A DNA stretch of 64,000 nucleotides. Origin: Zanthoxylum bungeanum. Taxonomy: Eukaryota > Streptophyta > Magnoliopsida > Sapindales > Rutaceae. Location: assembly GCA_019454045.1 (NCBI GenBank), contig SKCR01006528.1, positions 1-64,000 of the forward strand, in the 5' to 3' direction. A model generated the notes under the pieces. The model saw only the letters and a list, made by a program, of their open reading frames with translations. It was not told the origin of the DNA and searched no databases. Below are positions 23,421 to 34,039 of the stretch, piece after piece (the stretch's first letter is position 1; every line of letters starts with the position of its first letter). The translations under genes and the position numbers were made by a program.

Positions 23421-26400
23421 ATAAAATTGAAAGATTGACATTTAAAACATAATCCTAGGGAAAATGTATTTAAATGGTTTAATTTTCAAATTGGGAAATA
23501 TTTCAGGATGGTCCTGGAAAATAATAAGTTACTTTATTTGATAAAATAACATATTAAGCCTAAGCCCGAAGTTAAGCAAATAGTAGAGCATAATCTTTGG
23601 AAGATTTATGTGATGATAACTTTAGTGCTTAATCCATTAAGCTTGCCAAGTAGATTCCTTAATTTCTTTATCAGAACTAAGGGTTAGATCCTTAAAGTAT
23701 GATAATGAAATTGAAGGATCTTCATAGATCTATTATTAGATCTTAGAATTACTAAATTGCAATAATAACTCTTGGAGAGTTAATGACTATTCTCAAGGAG
23801 ACAAAGTCAAAGTTTGCAATGAGGCAAGTAGCGCAAGGCGCACTTTACTTCGACATTCCGGAAGACCAAGGCTAGGCCGAAGGCTTCTGGAATGTGAAAA
23901 TGGCAAAGGAAAAATCATTATAATCTTCTGGGAAGATAAAGGACATATCCCAAAATGTCTGCCTTAAATTGTGGCAAACGGGATCGCGGAAGCGTGACTG
24001 CCGTTCGGAAAAAGCAGACATGAAGGAATTGAAGACGAGTAAGGCTCTGACTTCAAATATCTTGGTCATAAATATGTTCACTACTAGTATTAAAATTGGA
24101 TTTTAAATACTTAGTGTGATACATAAATATGTACTGATGTTCAGAATCTGCTATGAGCAGGATACTGACTTCAGTTGAGATTTATCTGCGAATTGGAAAC
24201 GGGACAAATGTCGCTGTTTTAACCGCAGATACCTGAGTTTAGGAACTACCCTTCGGGTGTGTACCTAAATTAGAAACTGTTGTAACGTAACTAGTTTGAC
24301 TAGATACATTATCTCTATATTAGTGTCTAATCCGTTGCGGATTGAACCTTTATATTTTAGAACACTAAAGTGTTTTATTATATAAAGATGATATTGAGAT
24401 ATACACATTAGATGTGAATAACAGCATTTATATTTTGAATATAAATATATCTCAAACATATAACATGACAAACAAATAGCTCAAACTGATTTGATCAGAA
24501 GAAACTTGGTTGCGGTATTGTTTTCTGGGACACACTTTCGAAGAGTGGGTACTCGGAAATATTTGATTCTATTCAAATAAAAGTCTACGAATCTAGTTTA
24601 TTGGGCAAAGTGCCTAAAACACTATTTACTTGGTAAAATTGTAAATGCCACCAATCAGTTAGCCCTAGTTCATAATGAAGCAAGTGGGCCCATATCTAGC
24701 TAGGTTAGAGGTGAATATGAATATTTCGTGACCTTTACGGATGTTGCATCGCGTTATGGTTATGTGTTTCTTTTGAAACACAAATCAAAACTTTTACAGT
24801 TTTCGACACGAAATAGACAAACAAATCGGCTAAAGTATTATACCGTCACGGTGAGACCGTAATGGAAAATACTTGAGCAATAAGTTTCTCGTATACTTGA
24901 AAGAGTATAGTATTCTTTCAAGAAGGACTCGTCCCGGAAAACGTCATTTTGACGATGTGTCCGAACCGAGTAACTAAATTTTGTTGGACATGATAAAGTT
25001 AATCATGAGTCGCTCTGAGCTACCATTTCCTTCAACGGATAAGCATTAACAGTGTAGAACTTATTTTGAATAAGGTTCTATAAAAATCTGTTTGACAGAT
25101 ATCATATTAGATATGGACAGGAAAGAAACCGGGTTTTCTCATTCCTGAATATTTGGGTATGCTAGGCATACGTTTGGATGATACCAAACTAGAACCCAAA
25201 TCGGATAAGTGCCAAATTGTAGGTTATCCTAGGGATACCAAAGTATAATACTTATACAACTCACAAGAAAACAATGTAATTGATGCTCGCCATGCGGTTT
25301 TCCTAAGAGGAATACCGATATGTAGTGGTAAGTGGGAGGATAGTAAAACTCGATGAATATCGGAGTAATACTATTCATAGCACCGAATCTTAATGGAACA
25401 TGAATAGTTCATCAAGGATGAAACTATACCAGTAATCTTCGAATACACAAGAACCGCGTAAGTCGGAGAGAATCAGAAAATAACCTGGGGTATGGGTTTC
25501 TGATCTCACCAAATAAAGATGTCAATCTTATTGGAATACCAACTGACTATGTATGAGGAAGTGATACAAGGTATCGACTCCCTATTATAACAAAGTGTCA
25601 TGAATCCGAAATGGATTCCATGTATTCAACTATGTTTGGATACTAGTTGATGTATCGTAAGGCATTGTGCCTACAGGTACTGTATAAGTCTTCAAGGAAG
25701 ACATACATGGATGGCAACATACCAATGTATAAAGCTAGGCTTTTAACGGAAAGGTATCGTTATCAACATTATGTTGATTACGACGAAACCTTTTAACTGT
25801 TGCCACGGTAAATCCATTTGGATAATGCTTCCTAATGCTGTATGTTTCATTTGTGAAATATGTCAGCTTAACGGGAAAATCGCTTTCCTGAAAAGGAAAC
25901 CTTTTGGAGGATGTTTACAACATCCTGTCAGTTTTGTCGTACCTAAACTAGCAAACAAGGTTTGCAGGTTATTCGATCCATGTTTGGATTGAAGCAAGCA
26001 TTAGGTTCTTGGAATTATCATTTTGATGTAATCATAGTGGTTTATGATTTAATTCAAAACGAAAATGATTCTTGTGTATATAAGAAGGTTAGTGGGAGTG
26101 CACTGACAGTGGCTGTCTTATAAATAATGATAATATGTCATTTCTTGGAAATGATATTCCCATAACAATCGGTGAATGCTTGGCTTTCGAGAAGACTCTC
26201 CGAGAAATCTGTACATTGAAAAATGTACGTAACCTGGTGTCTCATACGCTTTGAGCATATGGATTCACAAACAGGCCAATCCTAGTGATAGTCACTGGAT
26301 TGATATTAAGAACATCCGTCAGTATCTTAGAGAACTAAGGATGCTGTCTTAATCTGTGGAGAATGAGAACTTGAAGTTACTGGGATCACTACTGCAAGTT

Positions 26401-26826
26401 TCCTAAACCGATAAAACGACTATAAGTCGCAAACGGTACTACAAAGTTTGAATAACGGAACAGTGAGCTGGAAATATTCCAAGCAAGATACTTTTAACGA
26501 ATAAACAACAAATGCGGGTTATTGCTGCAGCTGAGGCAGCAATAGAAGCCATTTGGGTCAATAAAAAATCTAATTAGATTGGATATAATTCTGTTAGCAG
26601 CTGAGCTAGGCGTCAGCACAGGCTAAAGAATTAATGGTCTCATCAACGATCTAGATATATACTTCGATATTCATCTGATTCTTTCGGATCATACATCGTG
26701 ACGATATGATGATCGAATAAATCGCATCAGATGATAATCATCCAAATCCGCTGACGAAATAATTTCTCAGCAGTTTGAGCCAACCGTACATAGTTCGGGT
26801 GTTAGACACTCGAGTGACTGCTATAG
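23421..26826 (+). pseudogene. Copia gag-pol, heavily degenerate
   Basis: It is collinear with the intact polyprotein but about 550 bp shorter, most of the loss being in gag. Landmarks are LGENVFK near 23455 (intact: MGDNVFK), a zinc-knuckle remnant near 23975-24000, and an integrase core piece near 24720 (YFVTFTDVASRYGYVF, against YFVTFTDDASRYGYVY in the intact copy). RT and RNase H fragments lie at 25690-26760, and the terminal CGAGTGACTGCTATAG ends at 26826. The region equivalent to the RT YVDD box (near 26115) is frameshifted and unreadable. No frame exceeds about 75 codons, and the start codon is lost. Confidence 0.9.
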
Positions 26827-26827
26827 G

Positions 26828-26840
26828 CCAAGTGGGAGAT
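26828..26840 (+). other. Polypurine tract
   Basis: CCAAGTGGGAGAT directly precedes the 3' LTR. It is the same as in the intact Copia (53585-53597). Confidence 0.8.
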
Positions 26841-28735
26841 TGTTGGACAATTATGACCCATAGCGTCACTATTTGTACAGATCATGGTGTTGTTGTACAA
26901 ATTAACTATGTGATAAAAGAGATTGCTCTCTTATCATTTGTGATTAGATCACCAAGATATATAAATGATAGGAGGTCCCTATGATTTGTTCCTGGATTGA
27001 GAATGATATGAGACAGTATAGTGCACGGAGGTTGTGTTTTACCGATGGTATAGGAAACAGCTTCGCTCTGGATAGACCCCCTCGGAATTCCATTGGTAGT
27101 ATGACTATGTGTCTATGGAAGTCCGAAATCAGGGTAGGTGTATTTGGTCTTAACCTGAGACTTTCACCGCTAATACTTACGACAATCAATATACTTTGGT
27201 TTTGGTCGTCCAGGGCTTTAACCGGTTTCTGTGTACGCCTCTTCTGGGTATATTGAGAATCGTAGTATGTTGGGTGTGATGTCAAGACGGAAGTATCACT
27301 CCAGTCATATGGAGATGATGGTCACGTAGGATACGGGACTAGTTCTCTTAAATGCTGCAGCTATCGGGATATTATGACAAGGTCATGTATATCCGATTAT
27401 AGAGACTAGTTACCAGACATCCGATATGTGCTTTGTACGGGGCAGACACAATTCCAGCCCCAGGCCTAGCACGTGATCATCCGATACTGGATCAAAATAC
27501 GCAATACTACATATACTACGCCTGATATAGATCTTATATTCCTGTAAGGATATTTCTGGAGAATTGGGTAGGCATGGCGCTTTGCTAGAAGTCAACCTTG
27601 TCTTGTAAATCAGTATAAACATAGTATTAGGTACTTACGTGTTCGGATAGTCCGACGACCGAATTTACTGCCAATATATCCGGGGAACTCATGGGTCGCT
27701 TCCCGAAGATTCACCGATGACGTATGACTCACACTTTTATTAATCTGGGATTAATCAGATGAGAGAGAAAATTAATCTGGGATTAATTACAGAGATATTT
27801 TATCTGGGATAAAATATCAATTAAAGAGAGATAACGATTAATTTGGAATTAATCGATAAATTAATATATTCGATATATTAAACGAAATTGGATTTCGACG
27901 CGGAATTAAAATTAGATTTTAATTCGGGCAAACGAATTAATTTAGAATTAATTCGTTAGCGACGTGAATAGTAATTATGCTAGGCATGATTATTTAATTA
28001 AATTAGATTTAATTACGACGCAATGGAAAATTCGTTAATTTGGAATTAGCAAACCCGAGCCCGGGATTATTTACGAGCGCATTCACATTTCGAATTCGAG
28101 TGCAGCACACAAGTCAAATCAAGCGTCAAATCGCTAGTCGCATTTAGCGTCACATCATTCGTCAATCAAGTGATGGATGTCTTTCACTTTGAGTGATTGA
28201 CACCAGTCACTATTCATTGATTGATGTGAATGATAGAAGTGGTTGGCATAAATCATTTGACTTTTTGAATTCAAATAAATGGTAAATTAATTTTGGAAAT
28301 TGATTAAGTGTATTAGATACACTTTTAAGCCAACAACCACACAACTCTCTCTTCTTAACTTCTCCCTCTCTCACGCCCATGGAGGGGCTGATTTTTCTTC
28401 TGGTTTTTGCCTAAATGCCGAGAGCCAAGGAAGAAAAAGGGAAGCAAAGTGTGATGATTTTGCGGCAAAATCATGACATGCGAAGGTGATAGGGAAGTCC
28501 ACCAATGAGCTTGGAATCAAATCACAAAGCTTGGAGCTTGATGGAGGATGATTGAAGCCAAAAACAGTGGGCTGTTTCACTACCACTGCCGTGACTTCTT
28601 TTGAGCAGAAAATGGAATTTCCGTTCGTTGCCGCGTCGCTCAACCGATCGATGTGAGTATTCCACAACTCCCTCGTTGTATTCGCACTTATTTCTTGCTT
28701 GATAATCGATCCTCGGGGCCGTAGAAACTCCAACA
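26841..28735 (+). repeat. Copia 3' LTR
   Basis: It matches the 5' LTR but lacks about 150 bp: the text from GACAGTAT at 27010 jumps to GGTTGTGTTTTACC, skipping what is present at about 19280-19448. The last 60 bp also differ from the 5' copy. It ends in CCAACA followed by the CACAT duplication. Confidence 0.93.
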
Positions 28736-29150
28736 CACATAACACCACATCTATGTATTTACCAATTGTAAAACTAACCAAGACCTGCTTATTGACTTTA
28801 ACCTCGCCACTGTTATTCAACTACTGTAAAGTGTAAACGATAAGGCTTAGGATGTCTAAGCAAAGTCAAACCCAGCTTCTCAACAAGTATTGTGCTAGCC
28901 ACATTAGTAAAACTGCCCCATCGATAATCATGATGCATACCTTGTTCTGGACTAGGCATCTAGTATGGAATATATTCTCCCACTGTTGAGCCATATCATC
29001 CTCAACCTTGGCCTGGATACTTAAAACACGTCGGGTCACAATGGACTCTCCCTTGGCTGTATATTCAACCACTTCTTCATCAATGGCAACCTCCAACTCG
29101 GGCATCTCCTCCGCAACATCCTCACCATCTGAAATTACCTCACCATATAC
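28736..29150 (-). pseudogene. Gypsy protease region, broken
   Basis: On the minus strand, 28866-29105 reads VTRRVLSIQAKVEDDMAQQW, then ENIFHTRCLVQNKVCIMIID, with the GGSC-type protease active site degraded after IIDGA. The stretch 28741-28820 continues with NNSGEVKVNKQVLVSFTIGK. This part joined 19107 before the Copia inserted. Protease would cut the polyprotein. Confidence 0.78.
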
Positions 29151-30237
29151 ATGGTCCTTCTATTAGGGCACTGTGAAGCTATATGACCACTCCCAGACAT
29201 TTGAAACATTTAAGGTCACGACTCCTATTTTATGGAGTATCAATTTTTGGTTTAGGCTTGGTGGTGAAGTCTTCCTTTGGTTTTGGGGCCTTTGATCTAA
29301 ACCTAGATGTGGTGCCATCCCTGTCATTATCTCCTCATTTTGGCTTCCATGTATTGTTTGGACCCCAATGACACCTTAATACAATTTTTCATTTCAGTTG
29401 GCGCTCCACTTTCATTGCCATATGTACCATGTCCTCTAACTCCATATAATGTTGCAATTCCACTATATTTGTAATCTCCCTATTCAGCCCACTTAGAAAC
29501 CATGCCATAGTGGCCTCTCAGTCTTCCTCTACATTTTTACGAATCATGGCAATTTCCATCTCTTTGTGGTAGTCTTTGACACTCCGAAACTCTTGTGTAA
29601 GATTTTGAAGTTAATAATACAGATCTCAGTAGTAGTGGCTCAGTAAAAACTGCTTCCTCATAATTATTTTCAATTATACCCATGTAGTGATCAGGCACTC
29701 CCTATTCCTAATAATGTTTGTCATCATTTGGTCCCACCAAACAAGTGCATAATCAGTAAATTCAATAATCGCCAACTTCACCTTCTTAAGCTCTGAATAG
29801 TTATGACAGTAAAAAAGAAGCTCTAGTTTACATTCCCACTCTAGATAAGCTTTGGGATCACTTTTGCATTGGAAGGAAGGGATAGCCATCTGGATTTTAC
29901 CCAAGTCACCATCTCCCTCATTCTCATGACTTCTCTTGAACAACCTTTCATTCCTACCTCGTCTAGGACGAAATCCACCCATATCCACCTTTGATACTCT
30001 ATCAAAATCCTCATCATAATTAAATTCATTCTCGGCCTCCATCTCATCCATGGGTACAGTACGTCGCCCACTAGGTCTAGGGGTTACGGGCCCTGCCTCA
30101 TTAGCACTAGTCGGCCTTGGTGGCCTATTTCTCTGTGGAGTATTGTGTCTCATCGCTTGTACCTCATCTCGAACATCTCTCATCAACTCTAATACCCACA
30201 CAAACTCTTGTTGAAGCACTGTCACAACATTCACCAC
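29151..30237 (-). pseudogene. Gypsy gag, broken
   Basis: 29674-30237 (minus, start at 30237) reads through a charged, proline-rich N-terminus into the gag core: QMAIPSFQCKSDPKAYLEWE, then KLELLFYCHNYSE and KVKLAIIEFTDYALVWWDQM. It is cut by a stop near 29674. At about 29168-29211 a CCHC zinc knuckle (CFKCLG, then a frameshifted GHIAS-like part) remains. Between these, 29215-29670 is frameshifted. Gag would coat the RNA in virus-like particles. Confidence 0.85.
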
Positions 30238-31178
30238 ATCCTTTAATTAGGGCTCATGTGGAGAATTTTCTATTTGACTCAGAGTTGCGCCTTCTCTGGC
30301 AACTGCAACAAACGTTAGTAATAAAAAAATTAAAGCAAAAAAAAAATCCTAACAATTCCCTCGTGTTTGTCACTCAAATGGCTTTTACCTGAAGCTAAGC
30401 TCACCCACACTTGCCTTTTACCTCTCTTGCCCTCCGATGAGTTCTTAAAAGATTTGAGCCTAGTATGGCCAAAACTAATAATTTTATCCCAAATAGCACT
30501 AATCATCTCAATCACAAGTACAACAGATAGAAAGACACAAGCATAAGGGAAACAAGACGTTGACAACGATGTACGAGAATTAATAAAGAAAGGTAATTAA
30601 ATGCAAATGGAAGAGGAAAACAAGCACACTATCGATTGTGACAAATATGATAGCAGGCAAACGATTACACTCGAAAATTAGAATTTTTAAACACGCACAA
30701 GTAAATTACCTCAATCACCCCATCTCGAAAATATGAATGCGAGGAAAAAAATTACAGGTAGGCAAAATTTTAAAACTTTGTACTCGAACCTTCTAAAACA
30801 TTTGGTGTTTTGGAATTGACCTGATTTTGATTAGTTCCAAAATTTCACCAAGTTTGCCTACTGCTGTAAAAAGTATAAGGCTTTAGAACCCTAGGTCATG
30901 TGAATCGCACAAACGCAGCCAGGAAAAATCACAGCTAGGAAAAAAATGCACAAATGTTGAGAGCAAAACAGACACATAAATGCAGATACAACACAAAACA
31001 ACACATAAAACAAACGAAAAAAACAACAAAAAAGACGCAGAATGTAATGAAAAATAAGAAAATCGTAGGAAATAAAACGAACGTAGAATAGAAAAATAAG
31101 AAGACACACGACAATATAACTAACAAAAACAGAACATATATGTGAACTGACATTGGATCCTTTGCTCCTGATACCAAC
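30238..31178 (-). other. Gypsy leader between gag and 5' LTR
   Basis: About 0.94 kb with no recognisable protein. The overlapping minus-strand frames at 30883-31348 are hydrophobic (F/L/S-rich) only because the strand is T-rich. They overlap the primer binding site and run into the LTR, so they are not taken as genes. Confidence 0.6.
31164..31176 (-). other. Primer binding site, tRNA-iMet type
   Basis: The minus strand reads TGGTATCAGGAGC, two bases inside the LTR border. This is the initiator-Met type with one extra G. Confidence 0.75.
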
Positions 31179-31937
31179 TGATGAGAACCTGCCTGGAACA
31201 AGCCAAACAAACCCACAAAAGACTGAAACCGTTCCCAAGAAAGCCAAGACAGTTCGGATAAAAACACTAAACCTCTGAAGAACAAGCAACAGAAACCTAG
31301 AGTGCTAATGAGGCACCACAAAGGATTAGCAGACCTTTGATAAGCCAAAACCAGTGAGAATAAATTGAGGGTTTCTCAAAGTTCACGAAATTGATATAAT
31401 TTTGTTGAAGAAGAGTTAATGAAAATAGAACCAAAAGTTAGCCTTTTATAAGGAGGCTTCAATCAAAAACCCTAACCCAAAAAAGACAAAAGATGAAACA
31501 ACCCACACGCTAACCGGCGTGTATCCTAAAACTAACCTAAGCTATCCCCACGTGCAAACCCTTGCACGCTTAACCTAATTCCCAAACATAAAATAATAAT
31601 CTAAAGTAATACGCTCAAACATAAATAAAGGGCCGAATTAAAAAAAATTTCAAGCCCTAAATAAAATAATAATAATTATCAAATAACTATAATAAAATAG
31701 GCCTAAGTATTTCGTTGCTCCACGGCCTGAATAAGGTGCACAATCGTGGGTTCATCCAGCTTCAAACACATACTCAATGTAGTAGAGGTGCGGGAATAGT
31801 CAGATATTATCTTCAGTATGAATCCATGCATTACTTCCTGGATCTTCTTAGCTTAAGACCTCGTGATTGGACCTTCTAGAACATGCATGGTGGTGGTACA
31901 TTCATGTCCATCATGGGCTGCATCATTGGCCTCATCA
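31179..31937 (-). repeat. Gypsy 5' LTR (minus strand)
   Basis: 759 bp, ending on the + strand with CCTCATCA followed by the AGGGG duplication. It is more complete than its partner at 15397-16092. Confidence 0.9.
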
Positions 31938-31942
31938 AGGGG

Positions 31943-32640
31943 TTCAAGAACCATTACCTATCGTTGATGATAACAATTTTTCTCATGCACCTACATTTCC
32001 TCAAGCATTAAAAATAAAGAAATTGAACGATTCCTTAGAGATATATGAAATATTCAAGCATGTAAAGGTCAATATCCCTTTGTTAGATGTCATCCAACAA
32101 ATACCATCTTATGCCAAATTTCTGAAAGACTTGTGCACTGTTAAAAGAAAACATCAGGTAAGAAAGAAAGCTTTTCTAGCTGAACGGGTAAGTTCCATTC
32201 TCTCAACCAATAATGCATTATAATATAAAGATCCTGGTTGTCCAACTAGTTCATGTATTATTGGAAATAAAAAAATTGAACATGCTTTGCTTATTCTTGG
32301 AGCTTGTGTCAATTTGCTTCCATTTTCGGTTTACCAACAACTTAATATTGGCGAGTTAAAACCACCATCAACTACTATTTTACTTGCCGATAGATCAGTC
32401 AAGGTACCAAAAGGAATTGTGGAAGACGTGTTATTACAAGTCGATAAATTCATATATCCCGTGGATTTTATTGTTTTGGAAACCCAACATATAGAAGACA
32501 GTTATAAGAAAATTCATGTAATAGTTGGTCGTCCATTTTTAGCAATAACTAATGGTTTAATTAATTACATGAATTTAATCATGAATTTATCCTTTGGCAA
32601 TATGACGTTGGAGCTTAATTTTTTTAAAATGTGCAAATAA
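31943..32640 (+). pseudogene. Athila-like gag tail and protease, broken
   Basis: 31946-32220 continues gag from 15396 in the same frame: FPQALKIKKLNDSLEIYEIF, then VNIPLLDVIQQIPSYAKFLK. After a stop at 32221, 32224-32640 holds the aspartic protease region: HALLILGACVNLLPFSVYQQ, where the active-site D[LS]GA reads ILGA, so the catalytic Asp is lost. LADRSVKVPKGIVEDV and then VIVGRPFLA follow. Few lesions are present, which makes this the best preserved part of the backbone. Confidence 0.88.
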
Positions 32641-34039
32641 CTATACGATGAGGACAGTGAAAATGAGAGCATGGAAATAATTGAAACAATTTTGGAGGAA
32701 CATATTCAAGGGAGTTTATCTGATCCCATGGAAATTTATATAGCTAATTTTCTTGAATCAAGTATGCATTTAGATTCAGATATTTCTAACGATTTTTAAC
32801 TTGATTCTACACAGGTACTAGAAGACGATGGAGAGAAATAAAATTTGGAAGAAATAGGAACACTGGAGGAAGAAAAAACATGAGAAAGAACCTAAATTGG
32901 AATTAATGACTTTGTCAGAAGGATTGAAGTATGCATTTCTCGGAGATGAGTAGACTTACCATGTGGTAATTTATTCTTCCCCCACAAGCAATCTAGAAGG
33001 TAAGTTGTTAAATGTGTTGAGAGAACATAAACTGGCAATTGGGTGGACTTTAAAATACATAAAAGGCATTAATCCTTTGATTTTCATAAGCAAAATACAT
33101 TTAGAAGATAATTCTAGGACATATCATCAACCTTAGAGAAGATTAAACCCTTTCATGAAAGAAGTGGTAAAAACAGAAGTCTTCAAACTTCTTGATGTAG
33201 GCATTACCCAACCTATGATAATAAGTGGATAAGTCCTACACACGTTGTGCCTACAAATTCTGGAATAACTATAGTACATAATGATAAAGGAGAATCAATT
33301 ACAACCCGAATCTCATCTAGTTGGCGTATGTGCATTGACTGTAGAAAACTAAATGACGCCACTAGAAAAGATCATTTTCCTTTACCATTTCTTGACCAAA
33401 ATTTTAGAAAGAGTAGCAGGACATCCCTGCTATTTCTTTCTTGATGGTTACTCGGGGTTATTATCAAATTCCCATTGCTTTATAAGACCAGGAAAAAAAC
33501 CATATTCACATGTCCCTTTGGAACATTTACATTTAGGAAAATGCCTTTTGGACTTTGTAATGCACCAGCAACATTCCAACAATGCATGTTAAGCATATTT
33601 AGTGACATTTGAACACTTATTAGAGGTCTTTATGTATGGTATAATTCTTTTTAGGAACCCATTTGATAATTGCTTAAATAATTTGGAAAATATTTTGAAA
33701 AGAAGTGAAGAAAAATGATTTGTGTTAATCTGGGAAAATATCATTTCATGACTAATTCAGGAATTATTTTGGGTCACGTTATGTCATCTAAAGATATTGA
33801 GTTTGACAAGGTAAGAATAGAGGTAATCTCTAAATTGCCACCATAAAAAACAGTCACGGAAATTCATTCTTTCTTAGGATATGCATGATTTTATATGAGG
33901 TTCATTAAAAACTCTAGTACCATATCCAGACCCTTGTGTAATCTCATATTAAAAGATGTAATATTTGAATGGATATAAGAATGTCAAAAATCATTTGAAA
34001 AGATTATCAATATTTTAACTCATGCTCCTATCATGCTAT
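32641..34039 (+). pseudogene. Athila-like reverse transcriptase, broken
   Basis: 32641-32940 is an acidic linker with stops. Then follow LREHKLAIGWTLKYIKGINP near 33015, WRMCIDCRKLNDATRKDHFP near 33322, and a frameshift near 33353 after which ILERVAGHPCYFFLDGYSG is readable to about 33460. The catalytic FMDD box is replaced by FMYG (about 33629-33643). RT ends at the element inserted at 34040, within the THAPIM block, and resumes at 41498. At least six stops or frameshifts. Confidence 0.88.

Larger units (their letters stand above)
19108..28735 (+). mobile_element. Ty1/Copia element, full-length but degenerate
   Basis: LTRs at 19108-21156 and 26841-28735 flank a 5.7-kb interior. The target duplication CACAT is exact (19103-19107 and 28736-28740). 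It inserted in the opposite orientation into the minus-strand Gypsy. The interior has a primer binding site (TGGTATCTATGAGC after 21156), a leader parallel to that of the intact element, a heavily damaged gag-pol and a purine tract. The two LTRs differ by a large deletion and many changes, so the insertion is much older than the intact Copia. Confidence 0.93.
15397..31937 (-). mobile_element. Ty3/Gypsy element, minus strand, degenerate, interrupted by a Copia
   Basis: LTRs of 696 bp (15397-16092) and 759 bp (31179-31937) face the minus strand and have TG/CA ends. The 5-bp target duplication is AGGGG (15392-15396 and 31938-31942). Removing the element restores the Athila frame exactly. The interior, on the minus strand, holds leader, gag, protease, RT, RNase H and integrase, with a Copia at 19108-28735 inserted upstream of RT. 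Without that Copia the element would be about 6.9 kb, a normal size. All domains are broken. Lineage within Gypsy was not assigned with confidence; the IN and RT motifs resemble chromovirus-type elements. Confidence 0.92.

Noticed and set aside
30883..31348. Hydrophobic minus-strand frames resembling membrane proteins
   Set aside because: They lie in the T-rich Gypsy leader and cross the primer binding site and LTR border; three overlapping frames look alike because of composition.
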